Origin: Ancylostoma caninum
Lineage: Eukaryota > Nematoda > Chromadorea > Rhabditida > Ancylostomatidae
Length of the DNA stretch: 64,000 nucleotides
Assembly: GCA_037903475.1 (NCBI GenBank)
Contig: JBAJFG010000174.1
Span: 62,001 to 126,000 of the forward strand
Direction: 5' to 3'
The notes beneath the pieces are model-generated. The model was given only the letters and a program-made list of their open reading frames with translations. It was not told the DNA's origin and did no database searches. Of this stretch, positions 53,399 through 63,973 are shown piece after piece; positions within the stretch are counted from its first letter, which is position 1; the number at the start of each line of letters is the position of its first letter. Made by a program: the position numbers and the translations under genes.

Positions 53399-53880
53399 TA
53401 GGACCACCATCGCCCCGCTCACTTTTTGAGTTGGGGAGTGGTTTTTGCACGATTTTTAATTCACTCTGAGTACGCCGTGTTTTCGTGCAGGGTGTGCATG
53501 CTGCAGTGAACTGTCTTCATGGAAAATCCTTCAAATGTGTTGATGAGTGCCTCTAACTTGCTACTGACGGACCCATCTAGTGTGAATTGCCCTGTTCACA
53601 TCCGCAAGTATAGCTTCCTGTAATTCGTGTGATCGCGGACGGAGCATTCAAGAAGACGGCTTCTCTACTGAGGAAGTTTATGCAGGCTATTCTTTTTCTG
53701 CATAGCCAAAACCAGGTGTTGTACTGAGGAAAGAAATGCTATCTCCTTTCTTTTGCTCCTATGGTTATGAGTAATATTTGGCTGGGTTTTTCTATTGCTA
53801 TTTTCATGGAGAACTCGTGTAGTTCCTAGAATCCAGAGCCTGTCAAATGACAAAAAAAATACAGTGTGTTAGAATTGCTA

Positions 53881-53890
53881 TTTTCAGACT
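53881..53890 (+). promoter_or_regulatory. Probable spliced-leader acceptor of the prefoldin gene
   Basis: TTTTCAG followed by ACT and then the ATG at 53891. A nematode-consensus 3' splice site three bases before the start codon points to trans-splicing. An ordinary 5' UTR intron is the alternative. Confidence 0.6.
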
Positions 53891-56800
53891 ATGTCCGCAC
53901 CTACTGTAACAACTGCTGATCAGCAACTTATAAACAAATTTGCACGACTACACCAGAACTTCTCTCAGATAAAGGTACTGGTTTTACTATCTGCTCACAC
54001 TGTTATGTAACAGGCTTGTTCTCGGTTGGCAATCTATCGCACAAGCTGGATCATAATAGTAAACTGTAGCGGATGTAAACGTAGCTCTTTGCCTTCCCAG
54101 TATATACAGGGGGGGCCATAAGTTATTGTACAACGTTTGCTCATTTATTTCTCCACCAGCAACACATGGATTATCCTGCTCTTTTCGCTGCCGAATAGAG
54201 CAGGGATCAAAGTATCTTACAGTTAAAACCCGGTTTCCCGGGAGAGTTTTGCTTTGGAGCAGTTGGACTTAGAACAGGTTTTTGAAAAAAGCGGGTTGAT
54301 GTGGAAATTTTTTACGAAAAATCCACCAAATCTCTAAAGTGGGGTGTACTGCTTAGATGCATCTTAAAGAGCAAAGAATGCTCTTTCTAAAAATATCAAA
54401 CTGTTTTTGTGGCTGTTTTGCTCGGAAATTTCGGGCAGAGTTAGTGCATTTTGCGGCACCGAAAGTCTGCAATGAATGTTTCCGATAAACTTTTTTCGTT
54501 ATCTTGGAAGTATCCAGGAGGTTTTTGTGATCAAAAGATAGAGCAAATCCAGCTCTATTAAACAGTGCCTAGTGCGGCAAAAAATATTTTACTACTGCGG
54601 AAAAATGGGCCAGCAAACGTTGTACAATAACTTACGGCCCCCCCTGTATATGATTCCGTCACAGGAAAAAAGACTGCGGTTTGCCCAGTGGACAACATGG
54701 CGATGGATCACCTAGTTCTTACCATTATAATTGCGTCTTATCCTGCTGATAACCAGGATAGGTGAAACGAAATAGCCGAGAATTTCGCAGGGATCAGGTG
54801 ACTAATGTTCACGAGTCCTATCGTCGCCTTCGAAACAGACGACACAATGACGGCTGTTTCTTCACATTTACTTCATCTCGCTGATATACTTGACAGAAGC
54901 GGTTTTTTTTATAGTACGGGGAATGTCAGTCACGATAGCACCTCCCCGCAGCCTGGAGCGCCGCATAAAGGGGCTTTCATACATTTGCCGCGGCGGCGCC
55001 GCCGCCGCCGCGGCAAAAGTCGGTGCGCGGCAAAAGTTGCCGCCGAGCGGCATGCCGCGCTTTCACACAAACGTCGCCCAGCGACAAAATACCCCCTCGA
55101 CCATTCCTTGCCGCTTGCCGCTGGGCGACGTCGCCGGGCGGCGCCGCGGCAAAAAAGTAAACAAGCTCTCGTCGCGGCGACGTCGCCGCGGCGCCGCCGC
55201 CGCGACGTCGCCGGCCTATGCTTAACCATGGGCGACTGCCGCCGCGGCAAATGTATGAAAGCCACTTAACTCTCGCGGCGCGGCTGTGCGGCGCTTCAGA
55301 CCGTGGGGAGGCGCAATCGTGGTTGACGCTGTCTGCATGCTAGTTCTGCTTGTATTGAATGGTGTGGTAAAAAATATCCGACTATGTTTGTTGTCAGAAA
55401 AGAGCACAGATTGTTTTGTTTCATTTATGATTCCAGGAGGAAATCAAGGAACTTTCCAATGACTTACTAAACATCAACGAAGCAGCAGATGAATTAATGT
55501 TGTTGGAAGAGGAAGACAGCGATTCTATTCCTTTTCGAATTGGTCAAACGTTCGTACACTTTGATAGTGTGAGTTTTGACGTTCATTCTATGTTTATTCT
55601 TTCAACTCGTTGCCTAATATACTTGACGGAAACGGCACGTTCTTGTGAGATTCCCAACATCTTAGAAATTGTACGAAAAAAGATGTTATTACTAAGGTAG
55701 GCCGTGGAAGAGCTTTAGCGAATATCCACCGGGGCAACAAGCTTCAGAGAATATCGTGCCTGAAGCATTCCTGGGGCTCTTTTTTTTGATAATTTTAGCG
55801 TCATTCTATGTTATTTTGCTTCCATTTCCATTGACTGGGTTGCTTCAAACCTTTGCGATCAATATGATACACTTGTGTCTGTATTTTTGGTTGAGTGCCG
55901 TGTCAGAAATTAAACCAGTTGTGCCATATTCTCAACCTTTAGCATTTATTGCAGAAGTTATTAAATCGGTGAATATGTTGACCTTAAAAACAACCACTTT
56001 CTCTTATGCTATCCAGCAGTGGATCGAATCAGAACTTTCTGATTTCTGAAACAATCGCTACCATTGTACTGGCAAGAAAAAGAAAGTTCTGATTCGATCC
56101 ACTGCTGAATACCGCATGCTGCGAACTCGTCACTTGTTGCCTTTGTCCAACTACTCAGGAAAATTCGCAATCTGTTCCACAAATCTGCGAACACCGGGCC
56201 TCCAGACTTCTTGTAATACATTCCTCACTCTCTCGGTTTTAACTTGTTTGCAAAGCAAATGTTCATGCGAGTTTGGAAAAAAATCATAGCCCACGTATGT
56301 AGTCACGGTGTCTATCGAACGAGGCCATAGTGTCTGTGAAGAGTACCAGTCATTGGAAAAAATCTATATCACGATGTTCGTCCTGTTCAGTTATGTAGGA
56401 AGTAATTTTCCGGTGTTTTGGCTCACCTTTAGTCAGCTTCATTTGTTCATAGGACCTACAGTTGTTTACACCACAACGGAAATGAGTGTAATCGGAAGGT
56501 ATAAGTAGTTGTGTTTCGAAGAAAAGCGGAGCCACCCTATGGACAGAAAACAGTACGGATAAGGGAGGGAGGAGGGGGAGGAAGTGAGCGTCAAAGGTGA
56601 AAGTTTTTGCACTGCAAGAAACGGATATACACGTAGGATGTGAGGATGCGCACGCAGTAGGCAGCACGAAAGGCGTCATCCAACGGTCCCACAGTGGTGT
56701 GCTAGGTGCATCTGAGCCGGGATATAGTGAAGATGGTGAGAAACGGGTCAACGACATGGGAGAGTGCGCCGGCACTAGGCAATATGGGTGATGTCCGTCG

Positions 56801-59800
56801 ACGAATCCATTTATGGGTGAAAGGTGCGCCAGCCTCCACTGCACAGTGTGCAGTTTCGCAAATCTAGCCGCTCAAAATGAATTTTTCGACCTACCACATC
56901 ACGTCGCCATTACTGCACCAAAGTATTCGCCGATGGTCTGCGCATATGTACGTCCAAGTGGTTTTTTTAGGCGACCGATCATCTGGCGGGGCGTGGTTAT
57001 CCTACGTAAAACATATGAGTACTCTACAAGTGGTCTCTGTCGCCTACAATGGCATCTGAATTTCCTGTTTAGAATTATTTTAATAGATCTTGGAATAAGC
57101 TTTCATACTTCATAGTAAATACATTTCTCAGGCATGGGGAAGAAATCTAAATTTGTGTGAGAGATGAGCGATTGAGAACATGACCTATTTGCGTTTTCGG
57201 ATAATCTTCAAAAAAGTTCCACGAGATTCCGCTGAAAAAAATATGTGTAGTGGCTAGCAGTAATCTTCCTGTACACGAGTATGCGTATTATTTTTGCGAC
57301 TGCCTGCGACCCTTTACAGAAAACACTTCTGTGTATATATGTCCTTCTGCGCAATCGGTAGAAAATTTTCGAGCGCGCCGAGCCTGCGCCGCGTGCGCAG
57401 CGCGGCCCGCTTGTAACAGCGGTCCTGCGTCCTCGATCAGCTGTTCGAGGGCGCCTTTCGTCAGGTGTTGGCCCAGGTAGGCGCTTTTCGTCTATTTTCT
57501 CTATCAATTGAAGTACTTTGGACTGTTGAGGTCTGTGGCTGACCGATATTGATCGGACGGCCCCGCATGCCTCGTTTTTTGCAGGTATCGTTTTTCTTTG
57601 CTTCTCAATGTTTTTTTTTTCATTTGTTTTTGGCCCCGTGGGAGGCTGCTTGTCCCAGATAGCCTCTTCTTTCTAGGAAAGAGGACCCTGGGATGTGGCG
57701 GCTGATAACGAGGCCTCTTATTGAAAAAAAAAACATGCGAGGAAAACAAGGAAGAAACGACGACCACGCGAAGAGGGACATAACGTCAAAGATTCCAAAC
57801 AAAGTAAAAAGCTCCGTTGCCAGCGTCCACGTCCCAGGGTCCTCTTTCCTACAAGGAAGGAGCTTCTTGGGACGAGCAGCTTTCTACAGGGCCAAAAACA
57901 AATGAAAAAAAAACATTGAAAAGCAAAGAAAAATGATAGCTGCAAAAAACGAGGCATGCGGGGCCGTCCTATCAATATCGGTCAGCCACTGGCCTCAAAA
58001 GTCCAAAGTACTCCAATTAATAGTGAAAATAGACGAAGAGCGCCTACCTGGGCCAATACTTGACGAAAGATGTCCTCGAAAAGCTGATCGAGTACGCCGG
58101 ACCGCTGCCGAAAAGTAAAAGAATTTATTCATTGGTTCCATTGGAGACAAAATGGGTTCAGTGAGGATGTAAGGGGCGACGGTATCCCATAGGGAGAACA
58201 ACGCTGAGAAGGAGGTCCATAACAGGGATGAGCGGATACGAGATTTTCTGCGACCCGGATAACGAAGCGGATAACGGATAGGCCAAAAATGACCGGATCA
58301 CGGATAAGTGATCCAGGTGCCAAAAGACACCACATTTTATGTTGCTGCAAAATCGATGTCGGATTTTTGAACCACGAGCTTTGGAATAATATTTTGAAGT
58401 AGAGAGTGATGTTTCCATCGCACTTGTGGTATATATTCAACAGTCAGTGAGTTTTGGACATATGTGTCTTAGAGTTACAGACTCAAATTCGATAACGTCA
58501 ACACCCCTCTCTGAGGGCACTAGCGGAAGCTATCACGAGAAGATCTGTTCAAGATCTCGAAGGTGACCATAAAATTCAGCTAACCGCAAAACCGACCAGT
58601 TGGATATATCTCTGAGAGGAAGAATGGGCCATGAAAATCCGTCGCTCAAAACACTTCTGTCGATTCTGCTCAGAAGTGTGACTTTTTGACCTAACTAAAG
58701 CAAACCTTAGCTGGAACATGATGAAGACGTGGTGATTCAAATTACTACTTAACACATAAAACAATTTCAGCATCTGCCGCGGTATGACAATTCAGAGCCG
58801 ACGGTCAAAAAGTACGACATCAATTTTGCAACAACCTAATACAGCATTAAAAATGATAAACGTGAGATACGATATGAATATTGGTGAAGGGAGGGCTGAA
58901 GGGAGCTGAAGCCTTGCTTCGTTTAACTTTTATGGAGTTCTGATAAACCTTCTAGTACTGACTGACTATTATGAACGCGCTAGCTGGACGTTTTTTGATC
59001 AATACATTCAAAAATCGATAGAAGCCTAGAATAGTCGATATGAACCTTGCGAGGTAGAGGCAACGCAATTTCAACGTTGTTAGTTTCTAACATTATCCAG
59101 TGCTCTGGTAATATTACAAGTAAAAGATGGTTCCGAGGTTGTTGCCTGACTTTATTGGACGACCAGAAAACATGAGCAACAGCACCTCTTTTTGGGTAGC
59201 TACAAGTCTGTTTTATATTTTATGTGTCTTCTCCTACCTTGGTACAAGACTGTAAACCATTGATGACGTAGAATGGGCTAGATCGAGCGATACTTCTTGG
59301 AATGGGGGCTATCCTCTGTTGAGAACGTGCGAAATGGAGCTACTATTTTCGGATAAAGGTGCGGATGACGGGTAGGCCAAAACCTACGGATAACCGGATA
59401 CGGGCAATCCGCTCATCTCTGGTTCATAAGTAGTTGATTGGCGGCGTAGCCTTTGGGTCCAGTCGGAAAAGGGGCGTGGTATATGATGTCCCATGGATAT
59501 GCAGGTGCTACGGTACTTCAGTTGACAGCCACGCATGCTCACGAAGAATTGGGTGACTGTCTAGTATTTGAACTACTCTTTCTTACCAGTAACGATGAAT
59601 AATTGCTAACAAGCATACTGAATGGAATGTTTGTTTACGATTGAAAAATGGAAATTTTGTGATTAAACTTTGAGTTTATGATGTGTACTCCCGAAAAATT
59701 CTGCAGGATTTTTTTTCTGTTAATGAAGAAGGTTAGTCATTGGGCTAGTCACAAAATCCCCGTCCACTTCATCAAATGAAGTCATTTTTGAGCAGTTACG

Positions 59801-60650
59801 GTTAAACCACTTCCACGTACACTATCCATAATTTCGAACCCATAATTTGAACAGCTTTGAAGCAGTTAAAGACGTCCTGCTTTCAATTATTGGAATTTTT
59901 GATGTTATTCATCTTTACTGGTCGTAGAAGTGCTGCAAACGCTCAGTAGTCACTCCTTTCTTTGTGAGTGCACGTGGCTGTAAGCAGAAGCTGCGTAGCA
60001 CCTTCATATCCGTGGGGCATCGTTAGTCACGCTCATTTTTCGACGGGACCCAAAGGCTCCTCCCTCCAGTTGGTTATCGGTCGGCTGCCACATGTAGTGG
60101 GAAAGATGGACGGCTGTTTGGTACTGAGCAGTGGTAATATGAAAAAAATTACAGACGAATAAGGAGCGACTAGCACCCAGTGAGGGAGATGTTTTCAACA
60201 GCAAAGCTAGCACATCAGGTTATTCCACTATGTATGTGATTAGTGGTTCATTTGTTCATACAATCATTTCAAGTGGTTTTGTCGCTTCGAATTGTTACTT
60301 ATAAAAATAATGAATGCATGCCTTTCGCTTATATGTCTGAAGCTATGAATTTTAGGAGACTATGACTTCAAAGCTGGACCAACTAAAAGAGGAGACGGAG
60401 CAAAAAATTAAGGAATTAACGGTAAGGAAATCCTGGAATGAGATGTTGTGTCAGAAAAGCCTTGGTTAAGTCCTCTGCTTGGGGTAGAGTTTCATATATT
60501 TCTCAGACAAATTTGCATAGCTGAACAGTTCTAATCGTGATTGTTATTAAGGCACAGAATGCTTCATCACAACAAGAAATGGGTGAATTGAAGAGGACTC
60601 TCTATGCGAAATTTGGTGATCGCATCAACCTTGAGTCCGATAAAGAATGA
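53891..60650 (+). CDS. pfd-4: Prefoldin subunit 4 (beta-type), four exons
   Basis: Exons: 53891-53974, 55437-55568, 60356-60421, 60552-60650, joined in phase 0, 126 residues. Donors are GTACTG, GTGAGT and GTAAGG; acceptors TTCCAG, TTTTAG and ATTAAG (GGCACAG six bases on is an in-frame alternative for the last). The N-terminal helix has the family motif ADQQLINKFARL. The middle has LLNINEAADELMLLEEED, then IPFRIGQTFVHF, the beta-hairpin linker of beta prefoldins. The C-terminal helix ends in LYAKFGDRINLE. Length and ends match the eukaryotic PFDN4 family (about 130 residues). The product joins the six-subunit prefoldin complex, a cytosolic co-chaperone that delivers unfolded actin and tubulin to the CCT chaperonin. 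Introns of 1.46 kb and 4.8 kb are swollen by transposons. Highly confident on identity; exon 4 start less so. Confidence 0.93.
54103..54650. mobile_element. 548-bp mariner-type MITE in prefoldin intron 1
   Basis: TIRs TATACAGGGGGGGCCATAAG (then TTATTGTACAACG) and its complement ending CCCCCCTGTATA, starting and ending in TA. The motif TACAGGGGG.GCC.TAA resembles Tc1/mariner ends. The interior is AT-rich without a transposase. Confidence 0.88.
54925..55326. mobile_element. Older inverted-repeat element, interrupted by the next one
   Basis: Left piece GTCAGTCACGATAGCACC (then TCCCCGCAGCCTGGAGCGCC) pairs with right piece GGCGCTTCAGACCGTGGGGA (then GGCGCAATCGTGGTTGAC). The pieces are separated by a 298-bp insertion at TAA; without it the element is about 100 bp. 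Confidence 0.7.
54969..55266. mobile_element. Harbinger-type MITE (298 bp, TAA duplication), extremely GC-rich
   Basis: TIRs AGGGGCTTTCATACATTTGC and GCAAATGTATGAAAGCCACT, flanked by TAA at 54966-54968 and 55267-55269. The body is dense in GCCGCGGC and GACGTCGCC words in both orientations. ORFs of 111-154 codons on both strands are compositional. It lies within prefoldin intron 1. Confidence 0.87.
56014..56107. repeat. Perfect 26-bp inverted repeat
   Basis: CAGCAGTGGATCGAATCAGA followed by ACTTTC pairs exactly with GAAAGT and TCTGATTCGATCCACTGCTG across a 42-base loop. It could be a very small MITE; a TA site was not established. Confidence 0.85.
57400..58120. mobile_element. Foldback element in prefoldin intron 2
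   Basis: Arms of about 270 bp (57410-57690 and 57825-58105) share TGGCCCAGGTAGGCGC, AAGTACTTTGGA, GGCCCCGCATGCCTCGTTTT and GGTCCTCTTTCCTA in inverted order. The loop is about 130 bases. The arms differ by scattered changes. Non-coding. Confidence 0.85.
58223..59421. mobile_element. hAT-type non-autonomous element, 1.2 kb
   Basis: Short TIRs CAGGGATGAGCGGATAC and ATCCGCTCATCTCTG are flanked by GTCCATAA (58215-58222) and GTTCATAA (59422-59429), an 8-bp duplication with one change. CGGATAACGGAT words recur near both ends. A fragment of the same family is at 26836. No transposase. Confidence 0.75.
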
Positions 60651-60716
60651 TAGGCATATTTTGTTTTGTTCCAATTGTTCCGTTTTCACCTAGTTAACTG
60701 TTTAAAAAAAACGTGT

Positions 60717-60722
60717 AATAAA
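60717..60722 (+). terminator. pfd-4: Polyadenylation signal of the prefoldin gene
   Basis: AATAAA, 67 bases after the stop codon, in a T-rich 3' UTR. The only canonical signal close downstream. Confidence 0.75.
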
Positions 60723-61197
60723 TGTTTCTTTTTCTGCGCTTCTTATGGGAACTTCGTTATCATTCGGCTCTTGCTTATCTGCTGCGCCATTTGTCACCTC
60801 ATTATTCGAACCATGGTTCCACTGCCTACACCAATATCGGATCATTCTTATGTCGCTCGGTGCAGGCACGCAGCCCGTTGCTATTTATTCAACTTGTCAT
60901 CTCGTTCTTGCCGAATTGGCAGTGATATATCTACTCTCAAATTTGACATGTTAATCTGTATATTTCTCTCCCTATCCACTAGAGCAAGTTTTGTTACGTT
61001 GAACGTCCAACTAGGTTGTAGAACTATGGATGCGCGCTGTTTTCTATCGCCTTGATGGGTTTGGTAATGAACAACTATTCCAGAATATTTGATGCTACCC
61101 GGAAGAGTAATCCATGGCACATCTGAATATTTATTAGTTGCTGAAAACTCTAATTTCCAGTTCCTAAAGAAATTTGGAATGTAATCGACCAGGATTG
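60723..61197. other. Unassigned downstream flank
   Basis: No gene supported; the open frames at 60666-61055 run through the 3' UTR and are not protein-like. Confidence 0.3.
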
Positions 61198-61199
61198 TA

Positions 61200-61376
61200 A
61201 GGCATTTGTCACGGAGTAAACATCGGTTCAGTTGCGGATCCAGTTCAAAGGCTATACATGCGAACTGCTAAAAATCGGCTCGCACTTCGATTGAGAATTT
61301 GATCTATTGGAATGAGTCAACTCGCGCGCATTGCAATGCGATGTTTACTCCCAGGTGAATGCCCTGTATAAAGTTA
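61200..61376. mobile_element. Family C MITE (177 bp)
   Basis: Ends AGGCATTTGTCACGGAGT (then AAACATCG) and CGATGTTTACTCCCAGGTGA (then ATGCCCTG), with TA at 61198-61199 and 61377-61378. Its right TA hosts the family D element. Confidence 0.85.
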
Positions 61377-61378
61377 TT

Positions 61379-61600
61379 CATGCTTGCGGCGCGTCAAAGT
61401 TTACGCGCCGATACACAATGCAAAGGAGGGAGGTGGAAGACAAATCCTGGCAGGTCAGCACTGTTCTTAGTTTCGCCGCTGCGACTGCCGCGCGAACAAA
61501 CCGCGTTTCCATTTTCGCCGCTTTGGGTCAGCGCGAAAACTTCGTGGAGTTTTGTCTAGGCGCGTAAGCTTTGACGCGCCGCAAACATGAATAACTTTTA
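61379..61600. mobile_element. Family D MITE (222 bp)
   Basis: Ends TAAAGTTATTCATGCTTGCG and GCAAACATGAATAACTTTTA, then inward GGCGCGTCAAAGTTTACGCG. A 206-bp copy is at 30443-30646, but there 61420-61480 is replaced by other sequence, and the core is inverted relative to this one. Confidence 0.85.
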
Positions 61601-61602
61601 TA

Positions 61603-61911
61603 GCGGGTTTCAGACACTTTTCGAGTTGCGGCGTGGCGTATCGCGAGAAGTGACCCGCGCGGAAACATCTCGCTCTGGCCGCTGTAGAAGTGGCGTTGGA
61701 TTTGCCACGCGGCAACGATTACCCAAAACCAGTCGACTCCACGACTCGCAGGGCGAGCTCGCAAAATGTCACGGAGGGCTCGCGCAAGGCAAAATCTCTG
61801 AAAGTCGCCTTGCTCGCGGCACCTGCCGCGCGAGCTCGCTTTGCGTTGCCGCCCCCTATCCTTCATCACATCATATGGCACGGCGCCGCGCGGCACAACT
61901 CTGAAACCCGC
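61603..61911. mobile_element. 309-bp MITE abutting family D
   Basis: TIRs GCGGGTTTCAGAC and CTCTGAAACCCGC. The left target TA is shared with the family D copy; the right flank reads TC. The interior is rich in CGCGCG and GCTCGC words in both orientations. Non-coding. Confidence 0.7.
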
Positions 61912-61948
61912 TCATGTGTTTTCCACTGTGTTACCAACTATATAACAG

Positions 61949-62063
61949 GGAAAGACAAAAACAGAATCGCGCAACATTTCATTTTAAGCGTTCGTAGAAT
62001 ATTTGCTTTCCACCTGGATCACATTGATGTAGAAATCGATTCCTTTGAAATATCCGACCTTGG
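61949..62063 (+). CDS. Candidate exon, unknown gene
   Basis: Acceptor ATATAACAG, donor TTGG/GTAACT, open throughout. It reads RIAQHFILSVRRIFAFHLDH then IDVEIDSFEISDLG. Composition is protein-like and the frame closes right after the donor. No partner exon firmly identified and no family recognised. Confidence 0.25.
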
Positions 62064-62261
62064 GTAACTGAAGCGAAATTCCGGATGTCGATCGAAATTC
62101 CGGTCGTCCTCGTCTTCTAACGTAGCCTGAAAGTCGTCCTTACGTTCGTCGTGTAGCTTAGACTTAGCGCTATCAGGTATTCATCTACCCTGGCCAATAA
62201 GCTTCCCTAGGAAGAGAAACCTTGACGAGGTCAAAATTCGAACGAGTCGCTATCTTGTAAC

Positions 62262-62444
62262 ATGGCGCAGCGATCTGGTTCAGGGAGGCCCTCGTTTTCT
62301 GCGCAGAACATGGCGAAGGATCATCAATACCTACCACGAAAACATCCCGGACTGGGGTGTTGTTTCGACGTTTTCAAAACAGTTTTTGTTCGAACCATGA
62401 AAGCGCATTCACAGTTCTACACCGTAATTGTATACGCAAAGTAG
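62262..62444 (+). CDS. Candidate small ORF, 60 aa
   Basis: An ATG frame with Ser/Gly/Arg-rich start (MAQRSGSGRPSFSAQNMAKD) and a more ordered end (KHPGLGCCFDVFKTVFVRTM). A stop follows at 62442. Unrecognised. It may be a separate short gene, an exon following 61949-62063, or chance. Confidence 0.2.
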   Translation: MAQRSGSGRPSFSAQNMAKDHQYLPRKHPGLGCCFDVFKTVFVRTMKAHSQFYTVIVYAK

Positions 62445-63671
62445 TACATTCTATATTTTTTATTTAGAACTAAACACGTACAATTTACGTGGTCTCTTCA
62501 AAACGGGCGATAGTTGAGAATCTGTGCGTACTGTCTGCCTTTTTAGCCAGCCTCCCTATGTATTACATACTCCCCCCCCCCCCCCCCCCCTCCCTCCCTC
62601 CTCATTTTTCTGATTTCTTCACACCTATCAGCTCAAGTAAAACGGACCATATTGACATAGTAAAGGGTAAGTTGTAAATGTTTGGTTGTAGATGTTTTGG
62701 ATTTGTTTTATTTTCATCATTTCTTCTCAGCTGTAGAGCTATGGGATCATGTTAGCAGAACCTTTCATGCAATCATTCGTTTACCTTTCATGCAATCTTT
62801 CTTTCACCAATAGAACATTGTCCATTCCCCCTCTAAGATGAACTCTATTGGAGCTGACGAATTCGGCACTCGTGCTTTTCTAACAGTGTGACCGTGACCG
62901 CATATCTTCCTTCTTTCCTTTTTTCTCTATCATCTTTTCGACTACATTGAGCGACAATGGAACTGTGCTTTTTGCGGATCTGGGAAGCACGCCCCGCTCG
63001 CGCTGTAATCCCCTCCGTGATATCAAAAAAAAAAGTTTTCCAAGTAGTTAGTTGGTTTTCTTGACAGTCTACACTAAAAAGGATGACAAACTATCAAGAG
63101 AATCCTGGATTAGCTTCTACAGCGGTGATTCCACCGCCGTTTTCTACCCCTCGACTCTCGCCTCTTTGTTGAAAAGGACCATAATTTTGTTCGTCCTCTC
63201 AAATTCAAAAAGAGACAAGGACTTTGTTCTGTGTATCCCGTTTATACTACAAGGAGCTGTAATAGGAGCACGTTTCCCTGTGCCTACAAAAAGGCTTCAG
63301 TAACTGTTAGAATTAGACGAAGTGCACTCTCTTGGGGTGAATTGCAAGTGGTGAAATGAAATCCATCATGTTCGAACTGACACTTTCCTTGGTTTTTATG
63401 AATCTTTGTTTTTTCGATATCGCATCTGAACGGAGAGAAATCTTTGATAATCACAGTGCTCAGCAGCGTACGTGGTAGGTACGACGCGACTTCGTTATTA
63501 GATGTTTTTTTTTTGTTTCTTTCCTTTATTAGCTCTTGTTCTGCTACTTAAATTGGGTACGGAGCATAATGGCTTGAATTAGCTCCATTTGAACCCTGCT
63601 CCCCGAGGAATTCCTTAGCTTCACTAAAAATTCCTACTGGTCAAGTCTTTCGTCCATTGTGCTCCTGTGTA
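62445..63671. other. Unassigned, with a poly-C tract
   Basis: A C-rich run of about 20 bases lies at 62572-62591. At 63088-63357 three frames are partly open after an acceptor-like CTTGACAG (63061-63068), but they conflict with one another and none shows a domain. Confidence 0.3.
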
Positions 63672-63973
63672 TAGTGGAGTCGTTTTGACAGTGCGTTTTC
63701 CGCGACAGCGGCTCCCTGGCATTGGAGCACGCAACGCGGTCGGTCAAAAAGTTGACCTATGATTCATCTAGTATCTTTGAAGAGTTTTGTAGCTTGTTTC
63801 TCCTTATATTGTTCTTTCTCAGCTCTTAGAACAAATGAAGAAGGGAACAGACGATAAAACCCGTCAAAGAAGCCGGATCCATCGTGGGTCAACTGTTTGA
63901 CCAATCACACTGCGTGCTCCAATGCCAGCGGGGCCGCTACCGCGGACAACGCACTGTCAAAACGACTCCACTA
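63672..63973. mobile_element. 302-bp MITE at TA
   Basis: TIRs TAGTGGAGTCGTTTTGACAG and CTGTCAAAACGACTCCACTA, extending about 100 bases inward (GCATTGGAGCACGC, GGTCAAAAAGTTGACC). TA at 63670-63671 and 63974-63975. The exon-like TTCTCAGCTCTTAGAACAA in the core is part of the element. Confidence 0.9.

Larger units (their letters stand above)
55569..60355 (+). other. Prefoldin intron 2, 4.8 kb, mostly inserted elements
   Basis: Holds a hairpin (56014-56107), a foldback (about 57400-58120) and a hAT-type element (58223-59421). The minus ORF 56844-56350 (164 codons) is Ser/Pro/Leu-rich without a recognisable domain and is not called. Confidence 0.85.

Noticed and set aside
54805..55269. 154-codon Arg/Ala-rich ORF in prefoldin intron 1
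   Set aside because: Runs through the GC-rich Harbinger-type MITE; the reverse strand is equally open.
56350..56844. 164-codon minus-strand ORF in prefoldin intron 2
   Set aside because: Low-complexity Ser/Pro/Leu/His translation, no domain, no splice signals; probably chance.
63818..63900. Exon-like sequence after TTCTCAG (LLEQMKKGTDDKTRQR)
   Set aside because: It lies wholly in the core of a TA-flanked MITE, so conservation as protein is unlikely.
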